This document shows positions 42,840 through 51,617 of a stretch of 64,000 nucleotides of DNA, piece by piece. The DNA comes from Paenibacillus sp. 32352 (GTDB lineage: Bacteria > Bacillota > Bacilli > Paenibacillales > NBRC-103111). Within the stretch, counting starts at the first letter, position 1, and every line of letters starts with the position of its first letter. Position numbers and translations under genes: made by a program. Location: assembly GCF_002042965.1 (NCBI RefSeq), contig NZ_MZNT01000008.1:310001-374000 (forward strand), read 5' to 3'. A model generated the notes under the pieces. The model was not told where the DNA came from and ran no database searches. It was given only the letters and a program-made list of their open reading frames with translations.

Positions 42840-43801
42840 GCCGTTCCGGATTGAAGGTGAGCAGGCTGTGCTTGGGAACCATGAACTTCGGCGTCGATAC
42901 GGACGAATCGGAGGCTTATCGGATCATGGATGCGGCTGTAGATGCAGGGGTTAATTTTTTTGATACGGCGAATGTATACGGCGGGCCGGGTGCGCGAGGG
43001 AGAACAGAGGAGATTATCGGCCGTTGGTTCGCTCAAGGCGGAGGCCGCCGGGAGAAGGTCGTGCTGGCGACTAAGGTATACGGAGATATGGAGGACCCGA
43101 ATGACGGGCCTAATGCGGCCAGAGGGCTCTCTGCTTATAAAATTAGACGACATTTGGATGCCTCATTGAAGCGGCTTCAAACCGATCATATTGAGCTGTA
43201 CCAAATGCATCACGTGGATCGCCATGCTGCGTGGGATGAGCTCTGGGAAGCGTTCCGCGTGTCCATTTATCAAGGCAAAATCGGCTATGTGGGGGCCAGC
43301 AATTTTGCAGGGCGCGATTTGGTGAAGGCTCAATATGAAGCCAAGAACCGCCATTTCCTCGGTCTTGTGTCGGAGCAGCACAAATACAGCTTGCTGTGCA
43401 GATGGCCCGAGCTGGAGGTGCTCCCTGCGGCGGAGGAATTCGGAATCGGGGTTATCGCCTGGAGTCCTCTCGACGGCGGTCTTCTCGGCGGCAATGCGCT
43501 CAACCCTGCCCAAGGGTCGCGCAGCGTCCGCATCCAGGCTCGCGCCGAAGAGCGGCGCGGCCAGCTGGAGGCGTTCAGCAAGCTGTGCAAGGAGCTTGGC
43601 GAGAGCGAAGCCAATATAGCGCTGGCTTGGACATTAGTCCATCCGGCGATGACAGCGCCGATCATCGGACCAAGGACACTGGAGCAGTTCCAAAGCACGC
43701 TGCGTGTCACGGATATCAAGCTGGATGAGGACGTGCTGAAGCGGCTGGACGAGATTTTCCCCGGACCTGGCGGCGAAGCGCCTAAGGCGTATGCCTGGTA
43801 A
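42821..43801 (+). CDS. Aldo/keto reductase, large-loop type
   Basis: A 326-residue TIM-barrel reductase. FDTANVYGGPGARGRTEEI holds the tetrad Asp and Tyr, LATKVYG the Lys, and YQMHHVDRHA the His. YVGASNFAGRDLVKAQ and APIIGPRTLEQF (cofactor) follow. The layout resembles the YajO/IolS-like or shaker-channel beta-type branch. AAGGAGG precedes the ATG. A short upstream ORF overlaps its start. Confidence 0.9.
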   Translation: MEYTYLGRSGLKVSRLCLGTMNFGVDTDESEAYRIMDAAVDAGVNFFDTANVYGGPGARGRTEEIIGRWFAQGGGRREKVVLATKVYGDMEDPNDGPNAARGLSAYKIRRHLDASLKRLQTDHIELYQMHHVDRHAAWDELWEAFRVSIYQGKIGYVGASNFAGRDLVKAQYEAKNRHFLGLVSEQHKYSLLCRWPELEVLPAAEEFGIGVIAWSPLDGGLLGGNALNPAQGSRSVRIQARAEERRGQLEAFSKLCKELGESEANIALAWTLVHPAMTAPIIGPRTLEQFQSTLRVTDIKLDEDVLKRLDEIFPGPGGEAPKAYAW

Positions 43802-43820
43802 GGCGGAATAGTCAATCATA

Positions 43821-43877
43821 AAAAAGCAGCGGCAAGCCAATGACATGGCTTTCATGTCCGGCTGCCGCTGCTTTTTT
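43821..43877. terminator. Bidirectional terminator between convergent aldo/keto reductase genes
   Basis: AAAAAGCAGCGGCA and TGCCGCTGCTTTTT pair perfectly, and the inner arms AGCCA.../...GGCT extend the hairpin. Confidence 0.9.
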
Positions 43878-43892
43878 CATTCCATCATTTCA

Positions 43893-44735
43893 TTAAAAAT
43901 CAAAGTTGTCCGGATCCGGACCTACCCGAAGATTCTGATTCAATCGGTCTATTCGGTTCATATCATCGGCCGATAGCTCAAAGTCGAACAAATCCGCGTT
44001 TTCGATAATCCGCTGCTCTTTGGTGGATTTGGGAATCGTAATCACGCCATGCTGCAAATCCCAACGCAGAATCACCTGGGCTACTGATTTGCCGTACTTC
44101 GCCGCGAGCTCTTGAAGGTCAGGATGATCCAGTAGCTGGCCCTGCATGAGAGGAGACCAGGCTTCCAGCTGTATGCCCTGCTCCTTGCAGAAATCCCGCA
44201 GCTCCTGCTGCGTCAAGCGAGGGTGGAATTCAACCTGATTGACCGCAGGCTTGATCTCGGCATCCTTCATCAAGTCCTTCAGATGATGGACTTGGAAGTT
44301 GCTTACGCCAATGGCTTTGACGCGGCCTGCTTTATATAAAGTCTCCAATGCTCTCCAGGCCTCTTTGTATTTGCCTTGGACAGGCCAATGGATAAGGTAC
44401 AGATCCAGGTAGTCCAAGCCCAGCTTCCGCAGGCTGGTTTCATAGGCGGCAAGGGTCGATTCAAAACCCAGGTCGGCATTCCAGACCTTCGAGGTGACGA
44501 ATAGATCCTCTCTTCGGATAGAATGTTCCCGAATAGCCTCACGGATCCCTTCCCCTACGCTTGTTTCATTCTCATAAATAGCCGCCGTATCGATACTGCG
44601 GTAGCCGTGCTTAACGGCGGACGCAACGGCCTGCACCAGCTCGGAGCCTTCCGCCACTTTAAATACGCCGAGTCCGAGCCAAGGCATGTTCACTCCATTA
44701 TTTAAGGTTACGGTATCTTGTACATGTTTACTCAT
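43893..44735 (-). CDS. Aldo/keto reductase, YvgN/diketogluconate reductase type
   Basis: A 280-residue AKR5-like enzyme. NNGVNMPWLGLGVFKV opens the barrel, SIDTAAIYENETSVGEGI contains Asp and Tyr, FVTSKVW the Lys, and LIHWPVQGKYKEAW the His. NQVEFHP and VITIPKSTKEQRIIEN (cofactor) complete the set. It resembles B. subtilis YvgN (glyoxal/methylglyoxal reductase) in length and motifs. The start is the ATG after GGGAGG; a TTG six codons earlier is in frame. Confidence 0.9.
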   Translation of the reverse strand: MSKHVQDTVTLNNGVNMPWLGLGVFKVAEGSELVQAVASAVKHGYRSIDTAAIYENETSVGEGIREAIREHSIRREDLFVTSKVWNADLGFESTLAAYETSLRKLGLDYLDLYLIHWPVQGKYKEAWRALETLYKAGRVKAIGVSNFQVHHLKDLMKDAEIKPAVNQVEFHPRLTQQELRDFCKEQGIQLEAWSPLMQGQLLDHPDLQELAAKYGKSVAQVILRWDLQHGVITIPKSTKEQRIIENADLFDFELSADDMNRIDRLNQNLRVGPDPDNFDF

Positions 44736-44794
44736 TTTAATATAGCCTCCCAAGAATTTGTTAATAAAAAGATTGGTTTTGATTCAGCCTATAA

Positions 44795-46003
44795 TCAGGC
44801 GGCACTGTCCAACTGAACGCGAGCTGCATCCTTTTTTTCCAAGACGCGGCTCCAGACTGTTAATATAATGGCTCCAAACACCATGACGGCACCAACCCAA
44901 GGGGTGTGGATAAGCCCCAATTGATTGACGACAACGCCTCCCAAGTAAGCGCCAATCGCAATACCTGCGTTGAACGCTGCAATATTGACGGCAGAGGCCA
45001 CATCGATTGCTTTTGGTACGAATCGTTCGGCTAGCATCACTACATAGACCTGCAGGCCGGGCACGTTCATAAAGGCCAATAGCCCCATCAAGAAAATGGT
45101 CAGCAGACCCGCCGCTTTATATGGCGCTGTGAAGGTTAAGGCGGCTAGAACGACGAATTGCAAAATAAACATATAAAACAACGCGGTAATAGGCTTACGA
45201 TTGGCCGCTTTGCCTCCAATCACATTACCGATAGCAATGGCAATGCCGTAGAGAAGAAGGAGCAGGGCGACCGTTGATTCCGGAAATCCGGTTATTTCAT
45301 GAAGCAGCGGAGACAAATAGGTAAAGACCACGAAGGTTCCGCCGTATCCCAAGGCTGTAATGGCAAAGGCCAGAAGCAGACGCCCATGGGTAATAATCTT
45401 GATCTGCTCTTGCAGCCGGGTTTTTGTACCGGGGCGCAGACAAGAAGGGACCAAGACTACATTGGCCAGCAAGGCCGCCAGCCCAACGGCTGCGATAGCG
45501 ATAAAGGCTGCTCTCCATCCCAATTGCTGACCGAGGAAGGTTCCCAGAGGAACTCCGGTCACTGTGGCCACCGTCAACCCGGAAAACATGATGGAAATCG
45601 CACTGGCCCTGCGATTCTCGGGCACAAGATCTGCCGCAATGGTCGATCCGATCGACATGAACACTCCGTGCGAGAATGCCGTAATCACTCGTGCCGCCAG
45701 TAACACGCCGATCCCGCTTGAAGTAGCCGCGATAGCATTACCGGTAATAAAGACGATCATGATCCATATCAGCAGCGTTTTCCGTGACAGGCCTGAGGTT
45801 AAGGAAGTCAGGATCGGGGCTCCGAAAGTAACCCCCAATGCATATAGAGTAACGGTAAGACCCGATGTCGTAATGGATATTTGTAAATCCTGTGCGATAA
45901 GGGGGAGCAGCCCTACGCTGATAAACTCCGTCGTTCCTATCGCAAAGGCGCTAATAGCCAATGCCAGCAGAGCTAGAGTACTTCTCCTTTGATCTAATGT
46001 CAT
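44795..46003 (-). CDS. MFS transporter, AraJ/YdhP-like efflux protein
   Basis: A 402-residue 12-helix MFS protein. It begins LALLALAISAFAIGTTEFISVGLLPLIA, the text of the DHA1 sugar/arabinose efflux group, and has TSLTSGLSRKTLLIW (motif A) and VPENRRASAISIMFSGLTVATVTGVPLGTFLG, cited in parts (the GxxxGxPxG motif C). It faces the hxlR gene across a shared operator region, so it is probably a regulated drug or metabolite exporter. Confidence 0.88.
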   Translation of the reverse strand: MTLDQRRSTLALLALAISAFAIGTTEFISVGLLPLIAQDLQISITTSGLTVTLYALGVTFGAPILTSLTSGLSRKTLLIWIMIVFITGNAIAATSSGIGVLLAARVITAFSHGVFMSIGSTIAADLVPENRRASAISIMFSGLTVATVTGVPLGTFLGQQLGWRAAFIAIAAVGLAALLANVVLVPSCLRPGTKTRLQEQIKIITHGRLLLAFAITALGYGGTFVVFTYLSPLLHEITGFPESTVALLLLLYGIAIAIGNVIGGKAANRKPITALFYMFILQFVVLAALTFTAPYKAAGLLTIFLMGLLAFMNVPGLQVYVVMLAERFVPKAIDVASAVNIAAFNAGIAIGAYLGGVVVNQLGLIHTPWVGAVMVFGAIILTVWSRVLEKKDAARVQLDSAA

Positions 46004-46088
46004 TTTGTACCACTCCTATAGTATGGTCATCACCGGCCGGTAAGTGCTATTATGATGGATAAGCAAGTGAAAGGGAAGTACGTACCTT

Positions 46089-46138
46089 GAAGTGCTATAG
46101 GTACTTCGGAGTAATATAGGTACTAAAAAGTGCCTATA
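46089..46138. promoter_or_regulatory. Repeated operators between the MFS and hxlR genes
   Basis: TATAGGTACT-AAAA-AGTGCCTATA (46115-46138) is a 10+10 inverted repeat with one mismatch, directly before the hxlR ribosome site. GAAGT...ACTTC with an internal TATAGGTACT (46089-46107) lies next to it. The shared TATAGGTACT unit suggests HxlR sites. Confidence 0.65.
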
Positions 46139-46155
46139 ACAGGAGGGAACTGGCG

Positions 46156-46554
46156 ATGATCAAAAAGAAATATAACATTTCCGTAGAAGCGACCTTAGAG
46201 GTCATCGGGGGCAAGTGGAAGTGCGTGATTCTATGTCATTTAACCCATGGGAAGAAAAGAACCAGCGATTTAAAGCGGCTGATGCCGGGCATCACCCAAA
46301 AAATGCTGACCCAGCAATTGAGGGAATTGGAGCAGGACGGTATCGTCAAACGGATTATTTACAATCAGGTTCCTCCCAAAGTGGAGTATGAGCTAAGCGA
46401 GTATGGCTGGAGCCTAAAATCGATTTTGGACTCGCTGTGCGCCTGGGGTGAGAAACATATTATTAAAGAATACGGAGATAAATTTGCCGTTCTGGAGGAT
46501 AATATTCTTAACCACAAAACGGAGGCGGAGGATCCGGAGCTTCAGGAGGTTTAA
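46156..46554 (+). CDS. HxlR family transcriptional regulator
   Basis: A 132-residue winged-helix regulator. VEATLEVIGGKWKCVILCHL is the family start, RTSDLKRLMPGITQKMLTQQ with LRELEQDGIVKR the helix-turn-helix, and KVEYELSEYGWSLKSIL the wing and dimer helix. One Cys occurs in KWKCVIL and a second in VILCHL, a possible redox or electrophile sensor as in other HxlR proteins. It is divergent from the MFS gene and has operator-like repeats at its promoter. Confidence 0.9.
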   Translation: MIKKKYNISVEATLEVIGGKWKCVILCHLTHGKKRTSDLKRLMPGITQKMLTQQLRELEQDGIVKRIIYNQVPPKVEYELSEYGWSLKSILDSLCAWGEKHIIKEYGDKFAVLEDNILNHKTEAEDPELQEV

Positions 46555-46731
46555 TTCTTTCCTGCTCCTTATGATACGGCGGGTTATATTCCCCTTCCAT
46601 GCGGTTGGCTGTCTAACTGAGCGTTAGAAGGTGTTGTCTATATGGCGGTGTAAGCGGTGTGACCGGTACTGTCCGATCCGCCGCTCCATCCATACGGCCA
46701 ATGTTTCTGCTAAATCCTCTTTCACTACGGA

Positions 46732-47202
46732 CTACTCAAAATTAACCTTCAGAAAAGCTCTAATCACCATCAAGAAGGCTATTAATAATAGCACTAAATT
46801 TTCGACTGAAAAAGCTAACCAGTACTCTCTCTTTCTAAGCACCCCGAAAGGATTAGCAGCTAGAAAAATTGCAGCAGCGCCATACAGCAAAGCTACGTTG
46901 GTGCGATTCGTAATGTCGGACCAGCAAAGAAGGAATATAAAAAAATAGATGATAGAAATTAGAACGTTCTTGAACCCGTATACTCCCAAGCTCGGATCTG
47001 TCCAAAAATTGCTGCGTTCCGGCACGTCTCTTACAAAGCTGCCAAGGTTTCTGGTGAGGAACAGCCTATCATAAAAATTCGGGGAACGAGAGTACATGAA
47101 CTGGACAATTGGATACATAACGACCAGGACAGCTCCTAAGAAGCCTAGCGATTTAATCAGTATGACCAAATAGGAAATCCAGTATGAAATCCAAAACATC
47201 AT
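46732..47202 (-). CDS. Hypothetical four-helix membrane protein
   Basis: A 156-residue protein with four hydrophobic segments near residues 5-35, 80-100, 105-120 and 130-152. A cytoplasmic stretch between the first two reads SPNFYDRLFLTRNL and DVPERSNFW. No family is recognised. I use the ATG after AAGGATG; the longest frame adds 27 codons. The local base composition is AT-rich compared with flanking operons. Confidence 0.5.
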   Translation of the reverse strand: MMFWISYWISYLVILIKSLGFLGAVLVVMYPIVQFMYSRSPNFYDRLFLTRNLGSFVRDVPERSNFWTDPSLGVYGFKNVLISIIYFFIFLLCWSDITNRTNVALLYGAAAIFLAANPFGVLRKREYWLAFSVENLVLLLIAFLMVIRAFLKVNFE

Positions 47203-47452
47203 GCTGCACCATCCTTGTAAGCAATATGCTGGGAAACCTACCAGACGACATACGTCAACGACAATTATACCATATTCATCCAATAGGGAACTTTTATAAT
47301 CATAGTAATATCGGGCTCATTTCTGCCAGTTCCTTTCTATTGATAGAACGGCGTGATGAGTCCATAGCGGCTTTAAAGCGGCTGTAGACCACTTGAAGCC
47401 TAGCGGACGGCTTATCCTGGATGGTATATAACACAATATAGAGGTAATCGAT

Positions 47453-47719
47453 ATGAAGTTATCGAGAGAAAGAGCTGAACAACTCGCGCTTGAATATGTA
47501 AATGAAGAAACGAATGAAAACTTCAAATTGGTGCTAGTTGATGTGGAAATTTCGAAAATTTCTCCAAAATATTGGGCAGCTGCTTTTGAGGTTAGAACTT
47601 CTGAAGGGCATATTATAGACAGTCCATTACTTATACTTGTCGATGATGATTTAGAAAAAGCAATGAGTTTAGATGAGGCTGTCGAGGCTCACATACATCA
47701 GGTATTGATAGAGTTATAA
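47453..47719 (+). CDS. Small protein, YrhB-like
   Basis: An 88-residue soluble protein. MKLSRERAEQLALEYVNEE, then a KYWAAAFEVRTSEG strand and the PLLILVDDDLEKAMSL segment, with a predicted helix at the end, resemble small YrhB-type proteins that act as toxin-immunity or heat-labile chaperone candidates. GAGG lies nine bases before the ATG. The next small gene follows by 30 bases. Function unknown. Confidence 0.55.
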   Translation: MKLSRERAEQLALEYVNEETNENFKLVLVDVEISKISPKYWAAAFEVRTSEGHIIDSPLLILVDDDLEKAMSLDEAVEAHIHQVLIEL

Positions 47720-47749
47720 TATTTTATAAATGAAGGAGCTGTTAACTAC

Positions 47750-47935
47750 ATGGATATTAGGGAATTTGAATACTTATGGACTACTGAGAAAGACATGCAT
47801 GCTCTTCAAAAGATGAGCAATGGATATTTAATTATCAATATACATGATAATACAGCATTGATTATTGAGGACGACGATATAAATGACGCGGTAGTTACTG
47901 AGATGCTTAGACATAATTGCAAAGTTAATTTTTAA
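47750..47935 (+). CDS. Hypothetical protein, 61 residues
   Basis: A short acidic protein: MDIREFEYLWTTEKD, LIINIHDNTALIIEDDD and a C-terminal helix. The beta-hairpin with acidic tail suggests a small alpha/beta fold. AAGGAG lies 14 bases before the ATG. It is likely co-transcribed with the gene at 47453. No family is recognised. Confidence 0.5.
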   Translation: MDIREFEYLWTTEKDMHALQKMSNGYLIINIHDNTALIIEDDDINDAVVTEMLRHNCKVNF

Positions 47936-48086
47936 GAACGGGAAATAAACAGTAGGAGCCCCGATATGTTTAAATAGTAGAAAAACAAAGGGGAAGAAGA
48001 GAAAGAAGCATGGGATGAAATAAGCAAAGAGATCAAGGGTTAGCACCTAATGAAAATTCAAACCAAAGGAAAGGAAGAATCGATTT

Positions 48087-48284
48087 ATGGAACAGTGGGA
48101 ATATAAGACACTTAAGTTTTTTACAAAAGGATTCTTTGCCGGAGGAAAGTTAGATTTGGATGAGTTCGACAACGAAATCAATGTAATGGGTTCTAATGGA
48201 TGGGAACTGGTGTCCTGCTTTGATACTAGTCAACATCAAGGATCGTCTAGAGAAGTTATTTGTGTATTCAAAAGAAGGAAGTAG
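48087..48284 (+). CDS. DUF4177 domain protein
   Basis: A 65-residue protein with the DUF4177 pattern: EQWEYKTLKF at the start, DEFDNEINVMGSNGWELVS in the middle, and VICVFKRRK at the end. The function of the family is unknown. AAAGGAAAGG precedes the ATG. It is AT-rich like the two small genes before it. Confidence 0.75.
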   Translation: MEQWEYKTLKFFTKGFFAGGKLDLDEFDNEINVMGSNGWELVSCFDTSQHQGSSREVICVFKRRK

Positions 48285-48599
48285 ATATTAACGTCGCCAG
48301 ACGATTGCGAGACCGACCGGCCGGCCGGCCGTTGCCTAGTAACCGAGGCATTGCTTGCTCCAAGCACCCGTCTATCCGGAATTCCAATATCAAGACAAAT
48401 TCAGACTACTTATGAAATGAATGAAATTCCTACTTCGGGAATTGCGCATATGGGGAAACCTGGGGGGGCGACATCTGAAGCACGTCGATGATGGCGAAAC
48501 CTCGTGTAGGTTCAGCTGTTCTATAATTGTTCTAGCCGGATCGGAATGCCTTCTAATCTCAAATCGATTGCATTCATCTATAGGTCCATTGCCGCCACG
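48285..48599. other. Non-coding stretch before the ABC-operon terminator
   Basis: No gene supported. The only notable element is a GC-only palindromic run CCGGCCGGCCGGCCG at 48317-48331. Short frames such as MNEIPTSGIAHMGKPGG at 48418 could be remnants. Confidence 0.4.
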
Positions 48600-48664
48600 A
48601 AAAAAAACACCTCAAGATTGTGCCCATATCTTACGACATGGTTGCGTCTTCTTGAAGGTGTTTT
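48600..48664 (-). terminator. Terminator of the ABC transporter operon
   Basis: On the minus strand, AAAACACCTTCAAGA pairs with TCTTGAGGTGTTTT (one bulge) over a loop of about 35 bases, then a run of eight T. Confidence 0.8.
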
Positions 48665-48706
48665 CATTTGTCTCACTCCATGGGGTCAACCCCAAGCTTA
48701 CTTACG

Positions 48707-50593
48707 TCAGGACACTTCCTTCAATTTCTTCACATAATTGGCGCGAATGAACAGGAAGTACACGATTTGAATGACTGCGAATGTGCCAAGTACGAGCGCG
48801 GATTCCTTGAACAAATTGACGCCGAACGTATTTTGCAGCGTATTCAGCGCCACCGCTCCGTGCACGACGGCCACGACGATCGGCACGAAGAATAGCAGAC
48901 CGATCTGCGTTGACACAATTTTCGACAGTTCGGCTTCCGTCAGCCCTAGCTTCGTAATAGCGCGGTACTGCACACGATCATGGGGCAGGTCGGCATACAG
49001 CCGGAAGTACAGGAAGCTGCCCGCGGCGACGTAAAACACCGCTCCGATGAACAATCCGGTTAACAAGATTTGACCGAACGATTGGTTGTTTTCGTTCACT
49101 GCGTAGGAGCGCGACATAAAGTCGAACTCTTTGCCGCCTTCAGACAGCTGCGCGACCAGCTGCTTGGATACGGCCAAGGTCCGCTGCCAATCCTTCACGT
49201 CATACACAAAGGAGATGGAATCATCCTTCGAGTCCGGCAGCGCCTGGAAAGCGGCATCGGAGACAACGGCGAAATCATAAAACTCCAGCTGCCGCAGTTG
49301 AACCGGCATGACATTCTCCGCGGTCACGGCGAATCCGCCGACTCCCGGCACATCGATCTGCTTCGTTAGGCCGCGGGTCTGCCCGCCGAAGCCCATATCA
49401 TCGGGATAGAACAGCAGGGCTTCTTTGTCGGCCACGGCGACATGGGTATTCAATAAAGCATTGTAATCGGCCGCTGAAATGAATTTGTACTTCTTTTTCG
49501 TCTGTGCGTCAGTAATCGCCTTTTTGTGGATAACGAACGGTTGATAATCGATACCTTCATTTTTTAACGCTTGCTCGATGAGCGCTGTATGCTCGTTCTG
49601 CTTGCTGTTGCCGGCATAGGATTCGTATTTGAAGGTCGGAAGCGCTTCGGACAGCTGTCCCGTAAACATCGATTTCATCCCCACCAGCGTGCCGATGGCG
49701 CAGAAGGCTACGGTCGAAATCATCGCTACCAGGAAAAACATCCGCGCATTATCTTTCATGCGGTAGGCCAAGTCCGATAGCGTGATCATATTCGTCTGGC
49801 TGCGGTACAGGCTTTGCTTGGTTTTCAGCTTGTTGATAACATAGACGCTCAGTTGCGTGAATAAGAAATAGGTACCAATGCTGACTATAACCACAACCGG
49901 GAGCAGAGCCAACAATACGAGCGCTCCCTTGACAATGAACGCGACGGCGTAGCCGAGGGCGATCAGCGCGGCCGCCAGAATAGCCAGCAGCATGGAGGCT
50001 TTGGGCTCGGGCTTCGGCTTGGCCGTTCCCTTCAGCAGGTCTATGAGCGAGCTGCTGCGCAGAATAACGGCGGTGAACAGCGAGATGAATACGAACAGCA
50101 GCGTGAACGCCACGAACGTAAACAAGGCCGCCCTGACCGGCCAATAGAACGTAAGCGGATGCTCCAGCGTCAGGAGAGACGTCCCCAGCATCAAGATGCC
50201 TTTGGAGAGCAGCAGTCCGACGATAATGCCCGATACGGTCGAAGCCAAGCCGATGATGACATTTTCCAAGAAGACCAGCCGCCGCAGCTGCAGATCCGAC
50301 ATCCCGTGCATGAGGCAAATGCCGAATTCTTTCTTGCGCGACTTCAGAAACGCACTCATTGAATACAAGATAAAGAAGAACGTGAATACATAAATGATAT
50401 ATTGCGATACGTCCATGCTTGTTTGAGCGCCCTGGCCGTACGAGCCTTTATCGGAGAAGTCCAGCTCCGGATGGAAGGCCAGCATCGAGTAGACGAAGAA
50501 GATCATCACCGAAAACGCGCTGCTGAAAAAGTAGCCGGCATACAGCCGTTTGTTGCGGATGACGTTCTTAAAGGCGAACTGACGAAAGTTCAT
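48707..50593 (-). CDS. ABC transporter permease, BceB/FtsX type
   Basis: A 628-residue permease. The first helix follows KNVIRNKRLYAGYFFSS; helices 2-4 with KSRKKEFGICLMHGMSDLQL between them are the FtsX fold; a large extracellular domain spans about residues 310-510; three more helices end the chain. This is the BceB pattern for peptide-antibiotic sensing and resistance, where the outer domain recognises the peptide. It overlaps the ATPase gene by 26 bases. No BceRS-type two-component system lies next to it. Confidence 0.88.
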   Translation of the reverse strand: MNFRQFAFKNVIRNKRLYAGYFFSSAFSVMIFFVYSMLAFHPELDFSDKGSYGQGAQTSMDVSQYIIYVFTFFFILYSMSAFLKSRKKEFGICLMHGMSDLQLRRLVFLENVIIGLASTVSGIIVGLLLSKGILMLGTSLLTLEHPLTFYWPVRAALFTFVAFTLLFVFISLFTAVILRSSSLIDLLKGTAKPKPEPKASMLLAILAAALIALGYAVAFIVKGALVLLALLPVVVIVSIGTYFLFTQLSVYVINKLKTKQSLYRSQTNMITLSDLAYRMKDNARMFFLVAMISTVAFCAIGTLVGMKSMFTGQLSEALPTFKYESYAGNSKQNEHTALIEQALKNEGIDYQPFVIHKKAITDAQTKKKYKFISAADYNALLNTHVAVADKEALLFYPDDMGFGGQTRGLTKQIDVPGVGGFAVTAENVMPVQLRQLEFYDFAVVSDAAFQALPDSKDDSISFVYDVKDWQRTLAVSKQLVAQLSEGGKEFDFMSRSYAVNENNQSFGQILLTGLFIGAVFYVAAGSFLYFRLYADLPHDRVQYRAITKLGLTEAELSKIVSTQIGLLFFVPIVVAVVHGAVALNTLQNTFGVNLFKESALVLGTFAVIQIVYFLFIRANYVKKLKEVS

Positions 50594-51332
50594 CGGGCGT
50601 CCCCCCTATAGACGTTAATACGTTCATAATATCCTCGAAAAATTCCTGCCGACCGTCCATGCGCAGCAGCTCCCTGTACAACGTACCGTCCTTGATAAAA
50701 ATAATCCGGTCACAGTAGCTGGCCGCCTGGGCGTCATGCGTCACCATCATCATCGTCGCGCCGTCTTCCTTATTCAGCTTCTGCAGTGTCTCCAGCACAT
50801 CCTTGGCCGCCTTGGAATCGAGATTCCCCGTCGGCTCGTCGGCCAGAATCAGCTTCGGGTCGTGGATAATCGCCCGGGCAATGGCCGTTCGCTGGGATTG
50901 ACCGCCGGAGATTTCATACGTACGCTTGTTCAAAATATTGGAGATGCCAAGCTTGTCCGCGATCCGGTTCACCCGCTCGTCCTGCTCCCGGATACTGACA
51001 TTTTCCAGCGTGAGAGGGAAAATAATATTTTCCTTCACCGTCAATGTGTTTAACAGGTTGAAATCCTGAAAGACAAAGCCGAGCTCGCGGCGGCGGAATA
51101 AAGCCAGCTGATGCTTGTTCAGCGAGAACGCGTTCTTCCCGTCAATGTGCACTTCCCCGGAAGAAGGCTTGTCGATCGTAGAGATGACATTGAGCAGGGT
51201 GGTTTTCCCGCTGCCGGACGGCCCCATGACGCCGACAAATTCTCCCTTGCGCACCGTCAAATTCAGGTTCGACAGCGCTTGATACGTGACTTGGCCTTCG
51301 TAGACTTTGGATACATTGCGAACTTCCAGCAT
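50568..51332 (-). CDS. ABC transporter ATP-binding protein, BceA type
   Basis: A 254-residue ATPase. Walker A is GPSGSGKTT, the Q-loop sits in FRRRELGFVFQDFNLL, the signature is ISGGQSQRTAIARA, Walker B is LILADEPTGNLDS, and the switch His is in VTHDAQAA. The group serves FtsX-type permeases. It is the first gene of the pair; the permease starts inside its last codons. Confidence 0.93.
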   Translation of the reverse strand: MLEVRNVSKVYEGQVTYQALSNLNLTVRKGEFVGVMGPSGSGKTTLLNVISTIDKPSSGEVHIDGKNAFSLNKHQLALFRRRELGFVFQDFNLLNTLTVKENIIFPLTLENVSIREQDERVNRIADKLGISNILNKRTYEISGGQSQRTAIARAIIHDPKLILADEPTGNLDSKAAKDVLETLQKLNKEDGATMMMVTHDAQAASYCDRIIFIKDGTLYRELLRMDGRQEFFEDIMNVLTSIGGTPDELSSVRL

Positions 51333-51617
51333 GGTAAATCAACACGCTCCTTTTTGAAATGGATTCTATATTCACACAGTACCCGTTTCGAAGCCAAGCA
51401 GCCATTGATTTACCTTACACTACCTTTCAATTTTGTCATGTTGGGGATCGGTGATTGTCTCTGGATTGGCTGATAGAAATGGCCTGCATCACCTGGACCT
51501 AAGTCGGGGAATGATTCAATCCGCGGGTCCAGTGCGGCGTAACGATCGTTCATGGTAAATTAAGTATGCTCCTACAACGGGCAAACGAGATATGATGGAT
51601 CGATCGGGGGATTAACA

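Noticed and set aside
48317..48331. GC-only palindromic run as a possible recombination or origin site
   Set aside because: A short simple repeat without flanking repeats, dnaA boxes or an integrase gene.
48421..48750. A 109-residue ORF on the plus strand
   Set aside because: It crosses the ABC-operon terminator and overlaps the end of the permease gene antisense; no ribosome site.
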